Assembly (NCBI GenBank): GCA_002319815.1
Contig: DCFR01000065.1
Location: 548-64,547 of the forward strand
Length of the DNA: 64,000 nucleotides
Direction of reading: 5' to 3'
Source of the DNA: Megamonas sp. UBA1799
GTDB lineage: Bacteria; Bacillota; Negativicutes; Selenomonadales; Selenomonadaceae
Shown here: positions 8,535 to 16,794 of the stretch, in pieces
Layout: the number at the start of each line of letters is the position of its first letter
Position numbering within the stretch: the first letter of the stretch is position 1
Notes under the pieces: model-generated
Database searches by the model: none
What the model saw: the letters and a program-made list of their open reading frames with translations, nothing else
What the model was told of the DNA's origin: nothing
Made by a program: the position numbers and the translations under genes

Positions 8535-9911
8535 ATGAAATTGAGCGGCAAGGCATTTGGAGCGTATGATCTTCGCGGTGTTTATCCGGATGAAATCAAT
8601 GAGGAACTGGCGTATCGCATTGGCCGGACGTTTGTGAAGCTGTTCGAGGCGCACCGGGTAGCCGTCGGGCATGATATTCGCCTGTCGGGGCCGTCACTAC
8701 AGGAAGCTCTGACACGCGGGCTCACCGATGCCGGCTGCGATGTGGTGGATATTGGGCAGTGCGGGACGGAAATGATTTATTTTGCGACGGCGCATATGAA
8801 ACTGGACGGCGGAATCATGATCACGGCGAGCCATAATCCGAAGGAATACAACGGCATGAAGCTGGTGCGCGCCGGTGCGCGTCCTATCAGCAGCGATACC
8901 GGCTTGAAGGATATCGAGCGGCTGGTTTTGTCAAAGCCGTTTAAACCATTGGGCGATATTGTGCCGGGACGGGTAGAGCAGGTCGATATTGCCGATGCCT
9001 ATGTAAAGCATTTGCTGACCTATATTGATGTCAAGGCGCTGAAGCCGTTTACGGTTGTTGTCAATACCGGAAATGGAGCGGGGGGGCCGATTGTGAACGC
9101 TTTGGAGAAATATTTGCCCTGCCGGTTGGTGAAGGTTTATAATGAACCGGACGGAACGTTCCCCAATGGGGTTCCCAATCCGATTTTACCGGAAAACCGC
9201 GAGGCTACCGCGCAGGCGGTGCGCGAGCATCAGGCGGATCTTGGGGTGGCTTGGGACGGCGATTTTGATCGTTGTTTTCTTTTTGATGAACAAGCGGGCT
9301 TTATTGAAGGCTACTATATGGTCGGCTTTTTGGCGCAGGCGTTTCTGCGGCAGCATCCGGGCGCGAAAATCATCTATGATCCCCGCTTGATCTGGAACAC
9401 GATTGAGATTGTTGAGGGCATGGGCGGACAACCGGTGATGTGCAAGAGCGGCCATGCGTTTATTAAGGCGCGCATGCGGCAGGAGGATGCCGTGTATGGC
9501 GGTGAAATGAGCGCGCATCATTATTTCCGCGATTTTTCGTTTTGTGACAGCGGCATGCTGCCCTGGCTTTTGGTGATGGAACTGATTTCCAAAGCCAATA
9601 AACCTTTGTCGGCTTTGATGAAGGAACGGATGGACCGTTATCCGTGCAGCGGAGAAATCAACAGCAAGGTCAGCGATGCACCGGCAATTTTGGCCAAACT
9701 GGAAGCTAAATATGGCCGTCAGGGCAAAGTCGATAAGACGGATGGCCTGAGCGTGGAGTTCCCGCAGTGGCGCTTTAATCTGCGTTCGTCGAATACGGAG
9801 CCGGTGATCCGGCTGAATGTGGAAACGCGGCGGGACAAGGCGCTGCTGGCGGAGAAAACCGCCGAGCTCTTGCAGCAGATCCGGTGTGAGCCGGGGCAGC
9901 AATCAAATTAA
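8535..9911 (+). CDS. Phosphomannomutase/phosphoglucomutase
   Basis: This 458-residue alpha-D-phosphohexomutase of the AlgC/ManB type interconverts the 6- and 1-phosphates of mannose or glucose. The phosphoserine loop is ITASHNPKEYNGMK, the Mg2+ site is WDGDFDRCF, the sugar loop is GEMSAHHYF and the phosphate-binding loop is RSSNTEPVIRLN. The products feed ManC (3.8 kb) and GalU (immediately downstream, 15 bp), so mutase, uridylyltransferase and phosphoglucose isomerase form a compact sugar-activation unit. The bacterial enzyme usually accepts both sugars. Confidence 0.93.
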   Translation: MKLSGKAFGAYDLRGVYPDEINEELAYRIGRTFVKLFEAHRVAVGHDIRLSGPSLQEALTRGLTDAGCDVVDIGQCGTEMIYFATAHMKLDGGIMITASHNPKEYNGMKLVRAGARPISSDTGLKDIERLVLSKPFKPLGDIVPGRVEQVDIADAYVKHLLTYIDVKALKPFTVVVNTGNGAGGPIVNALEKYLPCRLVKVYNEPDGTFPNGVPNPILPENREATAQAVREHQADLGVAWDGDFDRCFLFDEQAGFIEGYYMVGFLAQAFLRQHPGAKIIYDPRLIWNTIEIVEGMGGQPVMCKSGHAFIKARMRQEDAVYGGEMSAHHYFRDFSFCDSGMLPWLLVMELISKANKPLSALMKERMDRYPCSGEINSKVSDAPAILAKLEAKYGRQGKVDKTDGLSVEFPQWRFNLRSSNTEPVIRLNVETRRDKALLAEKTAELLQQIRCEPGQQSN

Positions 9912-9926
9912 TCAGGGGGCATCATT

Positions 9927-10832
9927 TTGCAAAAGATACGAAAGGCAATTATTCCGGCAGCGGGACTGGGGACCCGTTTTCTGCCGGCTACCAAGGCGCA
10001 GCCGAAGGAGATGCTGCCCATCGTCGACAAGCCGGCGATTCAGTTTATCATTGAGGAGGCAGTAGCCTCGGGAATCGAGGAAATCCTCATTATTACCGGC
10101 CGCAACAAGCGCTCTATCGAGGACCACTTTGATCGGTCCCTGGAACTGGAGATGCAGCTCAAGGCGCAGGGTAAGTATGATCTGTTGAAGATGGTGGAAG
10201 AGATTTCGGAGATACAGATCCATTTCATCCGGCAGAAGGAAGCGCGCGGGCTCGGCCATGCCGTGCTGTGCGCGAAGCAGTTTGTCGGCTACGAACCGTT
10301 TGCCGTTCTTTTGGGCGATGATCTGGTCGATGCCAAGGTACCGTGTCTGGCGCAGCTGATTGATGTCTACAATGATCTTGGCGGCAGTATTCTGGGGGTA
10401 CAGCAGGTGCCGGAAGATAAGGTATCCAGCTATGGAATTGTAGCGCCGCGGGCGGTGAAACCGAATGTCTGGCAGGCGATGACGCTGGTGGAGAAGCCGC
10501 TGGTGGAGGAAGCACCGTCCAATTTGGCGGTTCTCGGCCGCTATATTCTCGATCCGGAGATTTTTGGGATTCTCGAACATACCGCGCCGGGGCGCGGCGG
10601 AGAAATCCAGCTGACGGATGCGATTTGCGAGCTGGCCTCGCGGCAGGCCGTCTACGCTTATAATTTTTATGGACGCCGCTATGATATCGGCGACAAAGAA
10701 GGCTTTCTGGAAGCAACGGTGGAACAAGCGCTGAAGCGTCCGGAACTGCGGGATCGGTTTATGGCGTATCTTATGCATACGGTCGGGCCTTTGCTGGCGG
10801 AAAAAAAGGTGGGTGCGGCCGGCAAGCAGTGA
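9927..10832 (+). CDS. galU: UTP-glucose-1-phosphate uridylyltransferase
   Basis: The 301-residue enzyme makes UDP-glucose for surface polysaccharides. It has the N-terminal signature AAGLGTRFLPATKAQPKEML, the active-site region VDKPAIQFIIEEA and the family motif RQKEARGLGHAVLCAK. Residue VEKP further on binds the sugar phosphate. It starts with TTG, chosen because GGGGG lies eight bases upstream and no ATG precedes the signature. It sits between the phosphohexomutase and pgi genes in one likely transcript. Confidence 0.95.
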   Translation: MQKIRKAIIPAAGLGTRFLPATKAQPKEMLPIVDKPAIQFIIEEAVASGIEEILIITGRNKRSIEDHFDRSLELEMQLKAQGKYDLLKMVEEISEIQIHFIRQKEARGLGHAVLCAKQFVGYEPFAVLLGDDLVDAKVPCLAQLIDVYNDLGGSILGVQQVPEDKVSSYGIVAPRAVKPNVWQAMTLVEKPLVEEAPSNLAVLGRYILDPEIFGILEHTAPGRGGEIQLTDAICELASRQAVYAYNFYGRRYDIGDKEGFLEATVEQALKRPELRDRFMAYLMHTVGPLLAEKKVGAAGKQ

Positions 10833-10855
10833 AAGCGGGAGGAGCGTGTCGGGCT

Positions 10856-12304
10856 ATGGAATTGAAATTGGCATCGGGTTTTGCTTTTGATTATGGGAAT
10901 CTTTTTGGCGAAGGTAAAGTGACGGCAGCGGATCTTGAAGAATATGCACCAGCCATCCAGCAGGCGCATGCGGCGGTGACCCATATGCGGCAGACGGGAC
11001 TGGTACGCGGGCATCTGTCCAAGGACGGCGCGCCAGAGCCGGTGCTCTTTTCGCAGCTGCCTTATGTGAGCCCGGAGCATCTGAATTCTCCGGCATCGCT
11101 GGCGCATCTGGAGGAACTTTCGCGCTGGGCGCGGGATGAAGCCGATGCGGTGGTGTCGCTGGGAATCGGCGGTTCGTATCTGGGCAACAAGGTGCTCTTT
11201 GATGTGCATTGCGGAGAATTTTGGAACCTGCAGACGCGTGAGCAGCGCGATGGCTGGCCGGAGATTTACTTTAGCGGCAACAACATTGACCCTCGCCGTA
11301 CCAGTGATCTGATCTGCCATCTGGCGCATAAGGCGCAGGTGGCGAAAACACATGCGAAACGACCGTTTACGGTTTTGCTGCTGGTGATTTCCAAGTCGGG
11401 CGGAACGCTTGATACGATGTCCAATTTCATGGTTCTGTACGAAGCGCTGACGCAGACTAAAAATGTACGGGTACAAGTGGCGGCGGTTACGGATCCGGAT
11501 GAGGAGCATCTGACGCTGCTGAAGAAACTGGCCATGGAGAAGGGCTGGCCGACGTACCGGGTGCCGGACGGCATCGGCGGACGGTTTTCGGTTTTTTGCG
11601 ACGTCGGTCTTACGCTGGCAGCTTGTATTGGTTTTGATATCCCGGAATTTCTTCGGGGCGCGCGGGAGATGGACGAGGCTTGCCAGACGGAGAATATCTG
11701 GCAGAATCCGGCCATGCTGAATGCGGCGCTGAAATTTATCGCCGGGGAAAAATACGGTCGGGATCTGGAAGTTATGATGCCTTACGGCGACTATTTGAAG
11801 TCGCTTTCGGAATGGTATATTCAGCTGCTGGCGGAATCACTCGGCAAGCAGTATGACCGCGAAGGGCGGGAAGTTTGTTATGGGCGCACGCCTTTAGCAG
11901 CGGTCGGCACGACGGATATGCATGCGCAGACGCAGCAGCATCAGGAGGGAAAACTCAATAAGATCGTGCAGTTCATCCGGGTAGAGCAGTGGCCGGAGGA
12001 CCGGATGATTCCCAATGTGTTCCCGGAGGCGGCGCCGCTGGCGGCGATTTCCGGGGTGACGATGGCGCAGGCGCTGGAGGCGGCCCGCCAGTCCAATGCG
12101 GAGGCGCTGACGGCCAATCATCGGTTTAACGCTCTCTTTAGCCTGCCGGAGCTTAGCGCCTATCATCTGGGCGCACTCATGTATATGTTGTCGCTTTCGA
12201 TCGCGTATGAAGGGGAGCTGGCCGATGTAGATGCATTTAATCAGCCGGGGGTTGAGGCCTATAAAAAGCTCATGGGGCCCCGGTTAGCGGCTTTGAAACA
12301 TTAA
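10856..12304 (+). CDS. pgi: Glucose-6-phosphate isomerase
   Basis: The protein of about 482 residues interconverts glucose-6-phosphate and fructose-6-phosphate. It carries GIGGSYLGNK, ISKSGGTLDT (phosphate binding), the catalytic Glu/His region TTDMHAQTQQHQEG and a C-terminal Lys in PGVEAYKKLMG. A GTG at 10829 overlapping the galU stop would add nine residues; ATG 10856 is preferred because GGGAGGAG precedes it, although the spacing is long. It links central metabolism to the sugar-nucleotide genes upstream. Confidence 0.95.
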   Translation: MELKLASGFAFDYGNLFGEGKVTAADLEEYAPAIQQAHAAVTHMRQTGLVRGHLSKDGAPEPVLFSQLPYVSPEHLNSPASLAHLEELSRWARDEADAVVSLGIGGSYLGNKVLFDVHCGEFWNLQTREQRDGWPEIYFSGNNIDPRRTSDLICHLAHKAQVAKTHAKRPFTVLLLVISKSGGTLDTMSNFMVLYEALTQTKNVRVQVAAVTDPDEEHLTLLKKLAMEKGWPTYRVPDGIGGRFSVFCDVGLTLAACIGFDIPEFLRGAREMDEACQTENIWQNPAMLNAALKFIAGEKYGRDLEVMMPYGDYLKSLSEWYIQLLAESLGKQYDREGREVCYGRTPLAAVGTTDMHAQTQQHQEGKLNKIVQFIRVEQWPEDRMIPNVFPEAAPLAAISGVTMAQALEAARQSNAEALTANHRFNALFSLPELSAYHLGALMYMLSLSIAYEGELADVDAFNQPGVEAYKKLMGPRLAALKH

Positions 12305-12327
12305 GCGGACTGCAGGCTGGAGGGCGG

Positions 12328-12903
12328 ATGATGGTCAATCGAGGGAAGCAGTTTTGCCAGCGGCTGGCATCCGGCCGGCAAAATCGGGCCGGTCAGTTGG
12401 TCTTGGCGGCTTTGGCGTTTGTCATGGTTTTGCTGGGTATCGGCTGGACGGCCGGATCGGCTGCTTTTTTGCCGCTTTCTCCATCGGCTCCGCAGGCACA
12501 GGCGCTTGTCGCGCCGGAAAAGTCAGGACGGCCGGCCTTGGGAGAAGTTCGTCAGGTTCCCGGAGCTGCCGCTGCTCGGCGCAGCGACGTTCTGACGAGT
12601 CCGTTTGCGGAGCGGCATGTTTCCCGGCAGACGCTGCAGCAGCCAGTTGCCGAACCGCCGGCTTTACCCGCAGTGACATCTGAGGACCGGCAAGCGGCAG
12701 CGCCGGCGGCGAAGCAGCCGCTTTGCCTGACGGGGATCGTGCGGAGCCGCCGCGGTGCGTTGGCGATTCTTTCGCGTGATGGGCAGCAATGGCTGCTGGC
12801 AGAGGGAGAGACAGCCGGCGGGATCACACTGCTGTCGCTGCAGGACGCAGCGGTGCGGGTACGCGACGCGGCGGGGGAACGAGAGTTGGCACTGGAAAAA
12901 TGA
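12328..12903 (+). CDS. PilP/GspC-like periplasmic pilus or secretion accessory protein
   Basis: The 191-residue protein has one N-terminal membrane helix (about residues 26-48), a Pro/Ala/Gln-rich linker, and a small C-terminal domain from about residue 130. That domain (LTGIVRSRRGALAIL, then a QQWLLAEGE turn and VRVRDAAGE) reads like the beta domain of PilP/GspC proteins, which link inner-membrane machinery to a secretin. The secretin gene starts 16 bp downstream, which supports the reading. ATG 12331 is an alternative start. Identification rests on architecture and context rather than strong motifs. Confidence 0.55.
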   Translation: MMVNRGKQFCQRLASGRQNRAGQLVLAALAFVMVLLGIGWTAGSAAFLPLSPSAPQAQALVAPEKSGRPALGEVRQVPGAAAARRSDVLTSPFAERHVSRQTLQQPVAEPPALPAVTSEDRQAAAPAAKQPLCLTGIVRSRRGALAILSRDGQQWLLAEGETAGGITLLSLQDAAVRVRDAAGERELALEK

Positions 12904-12919
12904 CAGGAGGGACCCGGTC

Positions 12920-14269
12920 ATGAGACGATGGCTGCCGGTATTTTTGCTGGCTTTTATCTGGGGAATTCCAATGGCCGGCGCGGAGCCGGTATCGCTGCAG
13001 GTTACGGATGGCGATGTGCGGGTCGTGCTGACTTCGGCGGCCCGGATGGGCGGCGTCGGTCTGGTGCTCGATGATTCGGTCAAGGGGAAGATCACACTGC
13101 AGCTCGAGGCCATGGAGCCTGAGGCTGTTTTTCGCTTGGTGGCGGCGGCTAAGGGACTGAGCCTGGAACGCACCGGTGATGTTTTTCTGATTACGACGCC
13201 GGCAGCCGGGGCGCAGGGAATTTGCCGTCCTTATGTGCTGCCGGTTCATTATGCTGAATTGGACACAATTTGTGCGGCGGTAAATTTATCGCTGGCAAAA
13301 GCAGGAATTGCGCTGCCGGCGACGAATATAACCAGTGCTGAAAAGTCGTCTGCAGCGCCGCCGGCTTCATCGGCGGCAGCGGCCCGGCTGATTGCGGATC
13401 GGGCGACTGGTTCGCTGGTTTTTTATGGAACGTCGGCGGAGGCCGCGGCTGCCAGGGATCTGGTTCGATTGCTCGATGTGCCGGCCCGGCAGGTTTCGCT
13501 GGAGGCCCGGGTCGTAGCAATTCAAAAGGACGCGGCAAAGAAGCTGGGATTGGAATGGGAATGGTCCCGGCTGCCGCAGTATCCAAAGTATACAACGACC
13601 TATGAATCTGTGCGGCAGAGCGTGCCGAAAGCAGATGGTTCTTATACGACGGCAGCGGAGGATGTGCCGAAGACGACGGTGGAACGCAGCTGGAAAGACG
13701 GCGAATCCGTTCCGGGTATTTTTCGCTTTGGCCGCGGGCCCGAGGGACATCCATTTGAAATGTACTATGCAGCGACGCTGCAGGCGATGATTACCGACGG
13801 CAAGGCCAGTATTCTGGCCCGGCCGAACATCACAACGCTGCAGGGGCATGAGGCCGTGATCAACATTGGCGGCGAGGTGCCGGTGCCGACAGTCGCGACG
13901 ACGAATGCGACGACGACAACCTCCATTACCTATCGTCAGGCTGGCATCATTCTCAGGTATACGCCGCGCGTGCACGAAGACGGGCGGATTACGGCCGATG
14001 TGCATACGGAGGTGAGTTCGCCCTTGTATGTGGATGAGCTCAAGGCTTACCGGTTTCAGAAGCGTTCCGCCGATACGACGGTCCGGCTGAAGGATGGAGA
14101 GACCATGGTGATCGGCGGCCTTATTGGCAGTGAGGAATCGCGCAGTTTGTCAAAGGTTCCGTTTTTGGGAGATTTACCTGTCTTGGGAGCATTCTTCCGC
14201 AGTGTGCGGACGAGCAAATCTGATTCAGAAATTATGATATTTTTAACAGCGCATGTGTTAGATGAATAA
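12920..14269 (+). CDS. Secretin (PilQ/GspD superfamily) outer-membrane channel
   Basis: The protein of about 449 residues has a signal peptide ending near AGA (residue 19), an STN-like N domain (VTDGDVRVVLTSAARMGG), a second short N domain and a C-terminal secretin domain. Typical secretin motifs are ARPNITTLQGHEAVINIGG, IILRYTPRV, the GETMVIGGLI turn and KVPFLGDLPVLGAFFR. It should form a multimeric ring in the outer membrane for type IV pili or type II secretion, which indicates a diderm cell. Only the preceding PilP-like gene accompanies it; no ATPase, pilin or platform gene is nearby. The ATG follows ACAGGAGGG. Confidence 0.9.
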   Translation: MRRWLPVFLLAFIWGIPMAGAEPVSLQVTDGDVRVVLTSAARMGGVGLVLDDSVKGKITLQLEAMEPEAVFRLVAAAKGLSLERTGDVFLITTPAAGAQGICRPYVLPVHYAELDTICAAVNLSLAKAGIALPATNITSAEKSSAAPPASSAAAARLIADRATGSLVFYGTSAEAAAARDLVRLLDVPARQVSLEARVVAIQKDAAKKLGLEWEWSRLPQYPKYTTTYESVRQSVPKADGSYTTAAEDVPKTTVERSWKDGESVPGIFRFGRGPEGHPFEMYYAATLQAMITDGKASILARPNITTLQGHEAVINIGGEVPVPTVATTNATTTTSITYRQAGIILRYTPRVHEDGRITADVHTEVSSPLYVDELKAYRFQKRSADTTVRLKDGETMVIGGLIGSEESRSLSKVPFLGDLPVLGAFFRSVRTSKSDSEIMIFLTAHVLDE

Positions 14270-14297
14270 GTGGTTGAGGAAGGGGCAATGAGTTAGA

Positions 14298-14969
14298 ATG
14301 GCGATTAAGATTTTGATAGCAGATGATCATGCTTTGCTGCGCCAGGGAATTAAACGGGTATTAAATTTTGAAGAGGATCTGGAGGTCGTCGGCGAGGCTG
14401 AGGATGGACAGGAAACGCTGGCGCGGACCTTGGTTCTGCAGCCGGATATTCTGCTTCTGGACCTCAATATGCCGGGACTCAGCGGGCTGGAAGTTACGCG
14501 GCAGCTGCAGGCGGCCAAGTCGCGCACGAAGATCATTGTGCTGACGATTCACGACGGCGACAATTATGTGCTGGAGCTTTTGAAAAACGGCGCGCTGGGC
14601 TATTTGCTGAAAGACGTTGAGCCGACGATGCTGATCAAAGCGATTCATGTGGTGAATGAAGGCAATGCCTTTGTTTATCCCAAGCTGGCGGAGCGCATCT
14701 TCGGCGGTTTGTGCGAGAATGAAGATGTCAATGAAAAGGCGCGGGAAATGTGGCGCGAAAGCCGTTCGGACCGTTTGACGGCGCGGGAGATGGATGTTTT
14801 GTCCTGCATTGCCAAAGGTTTTTCCAATCAGGATATTGCGCAGGCGCTGTTTGTCAGTGAAAAAACCGTTAAAAATCATTTGACGAATATTTTCCGCAAG
14901 CTCAGTGTGAATGATCGTACGCAGGCACTGATTTATGTATTGAAGCATAAGATCATGACCCTTGACTAA
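14298..14969 (+). CDS. NarL/FixJ-family response regulator (orphan)
   Basis: The 223-residue protein has a receiver domain with phospho-acceptor Asp55 (LLLDLNMPG) and acidic pair ADDH, and a C-terminal LuxR-type helix-turn-helix (LTAREMDVLSCIAKG, then VSEKTVKNHLTNIFRKL). No histidine kinase adjoins it. It lies 28 bp after the secretin gene and ends in a terminator, so it may be co-transcribed with the secretin pair and might control pilus or secretion genes; that link is inference from position. Confidence 0.93.
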   Translation: MAIKILIADDHALLRQGIKRVLNFEEDLEVVGEAEDGQETLARTLVLQPDILLLDLNMPGLSGLEVTRQLQAAKSRTKIIVLTIHDGDNYVLELLKNGALGYLLKDVEPTMLIKAIHVVNEGNAFVYPKLAERIFGGLCENEDVNEKAREMWRESRSDRLTAREMDVLSCIAKGFSNQDIAQALFVSEKTVKNHLTNIFRKLSVNDRTQALIYVLKHKIMTLD

Positions 14970-14984
14970 GTTTTGAAATAGCAG

Positions 14985-15025
14985 CTGCGGCCCTTGTTTG
15001 TCAGGGATAGGGACGCAGTTTTTTT
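14985..15025 (+). terminator. Terminator after the NarL-type regulator
   Basis: CTGCGGCCCT pairs with AGGGACGCAG (one mismatch), followed by a run of seven T. Confidence 0.8.
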
Positions 15026-15047
15026 GTGCGGCCGGACGGCGGGTGAG

Positions 15048-15077
15048 TTGACAGTCTGAGGGGATTCGTTGTACTAT
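15048..15077 (+). promoter_or_regulatory. Promoter of the cobalamin/tetrapyrrole operon
   Basis: A perfect TTGACA at 15048-15053 is followed after 18 bp by TACTAT at 15072-15077. Transcription would start just before the riboswitch aptamer. Confidence 0.75.
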
Positions 15078-15100
15078 AGATAGGTTAAATAATATATAGA

Positions 15101-15290
15101 GGGACAGGTGCCCGTGAGGGCATAAAGGAAAGCCGGTTCAATGCCGGCGCGGTCACGCCACTGTATGATGGAGCGGGCCGGGATAGTGCCACTGGCAGGA
15201 GCTGATGCCGGTCACGGTGACGTGATCGGGACTGTCGGGAAGGCCCCGGAACGCAATGAAATCGAGCCAGGATATCTGCCTGTCCGGCAA
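15101..15290 (+). promoter_or_regulatory. Cobalamin riboswitch aptamer
   Basis: The stretch has the conserved parts of the AdoCbl-binding aptamer in order: AGGTGCC near the 5' end, the GAAAGCCGGT-type segment and its partner, the B12-box core GCCACTGT (about 15157-15164), and the closing GAGCCAGGA...CTGCC at about 15263-15280. Binding of coenzyme B12 should favour the terminator downstream (15338-15372) and switch off the cobI-to-hemL operon. About 435 bp between the NarL-type gene and cobI are filled by terminator, promoter, aptamer and expression platform. Confidence 0.92.
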
Positions 15291-15337
15291 TCACCGATTG
15301 ACCTGCGAGCGATAGGAAGGGGATTTATGCTGTTTAT

Positions 15338-15372
15338 GAAGCCTTTTTCCTTTTTTGGGGGAGAGGCTTTTT
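15338..15372 (+). terminator. Riboswitch expression-platform terminator
   Basis: AAGCC with the following T/C-rich arm pairs with the G-rich arm ending AGGCTT, followed by five T, about 30 bp before the cobI start. Its position between aptamer and coding region suggests transcriptional control by cobalamin. Confidence 0.7.
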
Positions 15373-15405
15373 CTATGCGCTTGACAAAACTTCTGGAGGA
15401 TGAAT

Positions 15406-16104
15406 ATGAGCGGTACATTTTATGGCATTGGGGTAGGCCCGGGGGATCCGGAGCTCTTGACGATGAAGGCAATCAAGACGATACAGACAGTGGATATTAT
15501 CATTGCGCCCAAGACGGAAAAAAAAGATGGCAGCGTTGCTTTTAACATTGCCAAACCATATTTGAAAAAGGATGTCCGGGTTGTTTACCAGGTGTTTCCT
15601 ATGGTGCGCGGCTTTAGCGAGTCCACCGAGGCCTGGGAAGCCAACAAAAAGGAAATCATGGGTTTTTTGGCTGAAGGGAAGAACGTCGCTTTTCTGACAC
15701 TGGGCGACGCGATGTTTTACAGCACGTATATTTATGTTTTCCGGTTGTTGGAACAGGCGGGCGTTAAAATTGAGACGATTCCGGGCATTCCGGCATTCTG
15801 CGCGATTGGCAGCCATCTGGGCTGGCCGATTGTTGAGGGCGATGACGTTTTGAGCATCATTCCGGCGACGGCGGATGCGGCGAAGATTCGGAAGACGATG
15901 GCGGCTTCTGATAATGTGGTCATCATGAAAGTATATAAGAATTTTCCGGAGATTGCCGATTTGCTGGCGGAAAACGGCATGCTGGAGAAGTCGGTGATGG
16001 TCAGCCGCTGCGGGCTGCCGGATGAAGAGCGTATTGATGATATTGCGGCGCGCAAAAACGAGCCGGTCAATTATTTGTCGACGATTCTGGCGCGTAAGGA
16101 CTGA
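15406..16104 (+). CDS. cobI: Precorrin-2 C(20)-methyltransferase
   Basis: The protein of about 232 residues is an SAM-dependent tetrapyrrole methylase (CobI/CbiL) that methylates C20 of precorrin-2 or cobalt-factor II on the way to vitamin B12. It shows GIGVGPGDPELLTMKA at the N-terminus, TLGDAMFYSTY in the SAM site and GIPAFCAI. ATG 15406 is chosen because the GGAGG immediately abuts the earlier in-frame ATG at 15400. It is the first gene after the cobalamin riboswitch; in an oxygen-independent organism the CbiL reaction is the more likely one. Confidence 0.93.
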   Translation: MSGTFYGIGVGPGDPELLTMKAIKTIQTVDIIIAPKTEKKDGSVAFNIAKPYLKKDVRVVYQVFPMVRGFSESTEAWEANKKEIMGFLAEGKNVAFLTLGDAMFYSTYIYVFRLLEQAGVKIETIPGIPAFCAIGSHLGWPIVEGDDVLSIIPATADAAKIRKTMAASDNVVIMKVYKNFPEIADLLAENGMLEKSVMVSRCGLPDEERIDDIAARKNEPVNYLSTILARKD

Positions 16105-16146
16105 ACAGGATAAGGGTCGACGGACTTCGGATGAAAAAGCTGGTGA

Positions 16147-16794
16147 ATGGTTGTGGTGTATCCGGTGAATTTACGGCTGGAAGGCCGGCGCTGCGCCGTT
16201 GTCGGCGGCGGACATGTTGCGCTGCGGCGGGTGCGCTCTTTGGTGCGGGCCGGCGCAGCGGTTACGGTGATAGCTCCGGTCGTGCTGCCGGAAATTGAAA
16301 CTATGGCGTCAGACGGAAAGATTGCCTGGATTGTCGGACCGCTGGCCGCGGATGTGCTGGCCGGCTTTTTCGTCGTGGTATGCGCCACGGATTCGCCGGC
16401 GGTGAACCGGGAAGCGGCGCAGGCGGCAAAGCAAAACGGGGCGCTGGTAAATATGGCGGCGCCGCCGATGGAACTAAGTGATTTTTCCGTACCGGCCAGC
16501 GTGGCGCGTGGCGATCTTTTGCTGACCGTATCGACCGGCGGCGGCAGTCCCGAGCTGGCGCGGCTGCTGCGCCGCGAACTGGAACATGGTTTCGTGGCCA
16601 CGTATGGCGTCTGGCTGGAGCGGCTGGCGCCGCTGCGGCGGGCGCTGGCGCAGCAGGCGGACAGCGCGGCCCGGGAAAAATTCTGGCGTTCGGCGCTGGA
16701 TGACAGGCTTTTAACCTTGGTAAAACAAGGCAGGATAGATGAGGCGGAGGCTGAAGTAAAAAATGCAATTGATCGTTTTAGGGTTAAATCATAA
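16147..16794 (+). CDS. Precorrin-2 dehydrogenase (CysG N-domain/SirC type)
   Basis: The protein of about 215 residues begins with the Rossmann motif VVGGGHVALRRVRSL and carries ATDSPAVNR, the NAD-site Asn and FSVPASVARGDLLLTVSTGG, the signature of the Met8/CysG N-terminal family. It oxidises precorrin-2 to sirohydrochlorin, which leads to siroheme or to cobalt insertion in the anaerobic B12 route. Whether it also chelates iron or cobalt is not clear. Its 3' end overlaps hemA by 32 bases, so translation is probably coupled. Confidence 0.88.
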   Translation: MVVVYPVNLRLEGRRCAVVGGGHVALRRVRSLVRAGAAVTVIAPVVLPEIETMASDGKIAWIVGPLAADVLAGFFVVVCATDSPAVNREAAQAAKQNGALVNMAAPPMELSDFSVPASVARGDLLLTVSTGGGSPELARLLRRELEHGFVATYGVWLERLAPLRRALAQQADSAAREKFWRSALDDRLLTLVKQGRIDEAEAEVKNAIDRFRVKS

